A program made the translations under genes and the position numbers. From positions 2,192,501 through 2,256,500 of the forward strand of contig NZ_CP018171.1 of NCBI RefSeq assembly GCF_001889605.1: a stretch of DNA of 64,000 nt, read 5' to 3'. Positions 62,622 through 64,000 of this stretch are shown piece by piece. The stretch comes from Aquibium oceanicum (GTDB lineage Bacteria; Pseudomonadota; Alphaproteobacteria; Rhizobiales; Rhizobiaceae). Below the pieces are notes generated by a model. That model was not told where the DNA came from. It searched no databases and was given only the letters and a program-made list of their open reading frames with translations. How positions within the stretch are numbered: the stretch's first letter is position 1; the number at the start of each line of letters is the position of its first letter.

Positions 62622-64000
62622 CCGATCCGAAATCCGACGATCTGGACGAGTGCGCGCGCGAGCCGATCCACATCCCCGGGGCCATCCAGCCGCACGGCGT
62701 GCTGCTCGGGCTGGAGGGCTCGGGTCTCGCGATCACGCATGCGAGTACGAATGCCGCCGCGGTACTCGGATTGCCGATCGCCAGGGGCGCGCGTCTGGCC
62801 GATGTCCTTCCCGATGTCGCTCGGGAGGTCGCGGACGCGATGGGTACGGACGAGACCGGCTTGCAGCAGCAGTTCGAGATCGGCGGCCAGGCGATGAACG
62901 CCGCCGCGCACCGTTCCGGCGAGACCATCCTTCTGGAATTCGAAACCGTTCCGGTTGGCGGAGAAAAGTCGGTGGAACGGCTCTTTCCGCGCTTGCGACG
63001 GTTCGCTGACAGCTTGGCGACGGCGCGGGACGATCACGGGATCGCCGATCTGCTGGCACGGCATGTCCGCAACCTCACCGGCTTCGACCGCGTGCTCGTC
63101 TACCGGTTCGACGAAGAGTGGAACGGCAACGTCATCGGCGAACAGGGCAACGGCACCCTGCCGTCCTATCTGGGGCTGCGGTTTCCCGCTGGCGACATAC
63201 CGGCGCAGGCGCGTGAACTCTATAGGCTCAATCGGGTGCGGATCATTCCGGACGTGGACTATGCCCCGGTGCCGATCGAGCCGGACACCGATCCCCGCAC
63301 CGGGCGGCCTCTTGACCTCAGTTTCTCGGTCTTGCGCAGCGTCTCTCCAGTCCATCTCGAATACATGCGCAACATGGGCACCGCTGCCTCGATGTCGATC
63401 TCGATCGTCGTCGACGGCGAACTGTGGGGCCTGGTCGCCTGCCACAGCCGCAACCCCCACATGGTGGCGCTGAACGTGCGGGATGCTTGCGATTTCGCCG
63501 TGCAGTCGGCCGCGATGCGGATCTCCGGCCAGGCCAGGGCGCGCGAGGCGGCGAAGCACATGCAACTGGGGGAAACCTCGCGCCGGCTCCTTGCCGCCAT
63601 GACCTATGTCTCGGACTGGCGCAAAGGCATCATGGCGCAGGAGCAGGATCTGCTGTCGCAGGTCGGCGCCGCTGGTGCCGCGATCGTGGCGGAAGACGGA
63701 TGCTGGTGCACCGGAACATGCCCCGACGAAGCGCAGATCCGGTCCATCATCGACTGGCTGGAGAAAAAGGGGACTTCGGACATCGTCTCCACCGACCGGC
63801 TCGCCGTGGATTTCCCGGACGCATCTGCGTTCACCGGCGTCGCCAGCGGCTTGATCGCGATAACGATCTCGGAGCTCTATCCGAGCTGGCTCCTGTGGTT
63901 CCGTCCCGAAGTGGTGCGGACCGTTACCTGGGGCGGCGATCCGCACGAGGTGGTGCGCGAGGCCGGACGGATCCATCCGAGAATATCCTTCGAGGAATGG
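62618..64000 (+). CDS. Bacteriophytochrome, 3'-truncated by window edge
   Basis: 461 residues of a red/far-red photoreceptor. PAS domain with biliverdin-binding Cys12 in ECAREPIHIPGAIQPHG; GAF domain with DIPAQARELYRLNRVRIIPD and the PRTGRPLDLSFSVLRSVSPVH chromophore-contact region; PHY domain beginning near SDWRKGIMAQEQDLL. The output module lies beyond the window. The start is TTG at 62618, with GAGGAG upstream and a 4-base TTGA overlap with the haem oxygenase stop. Confidence 0.94.
   Translation, partial: MTDPKSDDLDECAREPIHIPGAIQPHGVLLGLEGSGLAITHASTNAAAVLGLPIARGARLADVLPDVAREVADAMGTDETGLQQQFEIGGQAMNAAAHRSGETILLEFETVPVGGEKSVERLFPRLRRFADSLATARDDHGIADLLARHVRNLTGFDRVLVYRFDEEWNGNVIGEQGNGTLPSYLGLRFPAGDIPAQARELYRLNRVRIIPDVDYAPVPIEPDTDPRTGRPLDLSFSVLRSVSPVHLEYMRNMGTAASMSISIVVDGELWGLVACHSRNPHMVALNVRDACDFAVQSAAMRISGQARAREAAKHMQLGETSRRLLAAMTYVSDWRKGIMAQEQDLLSQVGAAGAAIVAEDGCWCTGTCPDEAQIRSIIDWLEKKGTSDIVSTDRLAVDFPDASAFTGVASGLIAITISELYPSWLLWFRPEVVRTVTWGGDPHEVVREAGRIHPRISFEEW

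Overview
The window is a GC-rich chromosomal segment from an alphaproteobacterium, most likely order Hyphomicrobiales (Rhizobiales), near the Phyllobacteriaceae or Aurantimonadaceae. The evidence is gene content and order: a hemP-hmuSTUV haem island with its own TonB/ExbB/ExbD, a short-type argC beside speB, rpsI-rplM next to crotonase genes, the clpP-clpX-lon-hupB block, a soluble fdsGBA-C-D formate dehydrogenase, and HWE-kinase/bacteriophytochrome genes. The genus cannot be fixed from the sequence alone. No rRNA, CRISPR array, complete IS or prophage is visible. Three tRNAs are present (Pro-GGG, Val-UAC, Asp-GUC).

Layout. 1-7.6 kb is the end of a surface-polysaccharide locus: a 5'-truncated rfbD, a 1060-residue sulfotransferase/coiled-coil protein with near-exact 168-bp tandem repeats, and a 1173-residue protein with three glycosyltransferase modules. 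7.6-10.5 kb is a low-density accessory stretch with an IS3-family remnant, tRNA-Pro, an unknown membrane protein and a BLUF gene whose conserved flavin-contacting tyrosine codon appears to be an amber stop. 10.5-20.3 kb is a haem-iron uptake island: tonB, two exbD, exbB, a small exported protein and a haemoglobin receptor on the minus strand, divergent from hemP-hmuS-hmuT-hmuU-hmuV on the plus strand. A TGA-N9-TCA iron-type operator lies between the two arms. 20.3-29.8 kb is an exopolysaccharide cluster: polymerase, priming transferase, GT4, outer-membrane exporter, a polysaccharide co-polymerase with a degenerate kinase domain, an acyltransferase and a deacetylase. 29.8-44 kb is housekeeping metabolism (ctaA/cox15, argC, speB, rplM-rpsI, crotonases, MetY/MetZ) with apparently inserted accessory genes: an acyltransferase, an AT-rich 77-aa gene, an AraC regulator and an orphan nuoB. 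44-50.6 kb is LysR, hupB, lon, clpX and clpP. 50.7-53.2 kb has an FAD oxidoreductase and a cytochrome P450. 53.4-59.7 kb is a translationally coupled formate dehydrogenase operon that also carries a DUF4287-type small gene. 59.7-64 kb has two tRNAs and a light-sensing operon (HWE histidine kinase, haem oxygenase, bacteriophytochrome cut by the window end).

How they work together. The haem island covers capture at the outer membrane, energy transduction, periplasmic binding, inner-membrane import and cytoplasmic haem use. The haem oxygenase in the last operon would make the biliverdin chromophore that the adjacent phytochrome binds, and the HWE kinase is a plausible signalling partner. The exopolysaccharide genes give a nearly complete Wzy-type pathway, but no flippase is seen here. 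The most unusual items are the amber-interrupted BLUF gene, the eight-heptad DNA repeats, a sequence module shared by two adjacent but unrelated enzymes, the orphan nuoB and the small gene embedded in the formate dehydrogenase operon.
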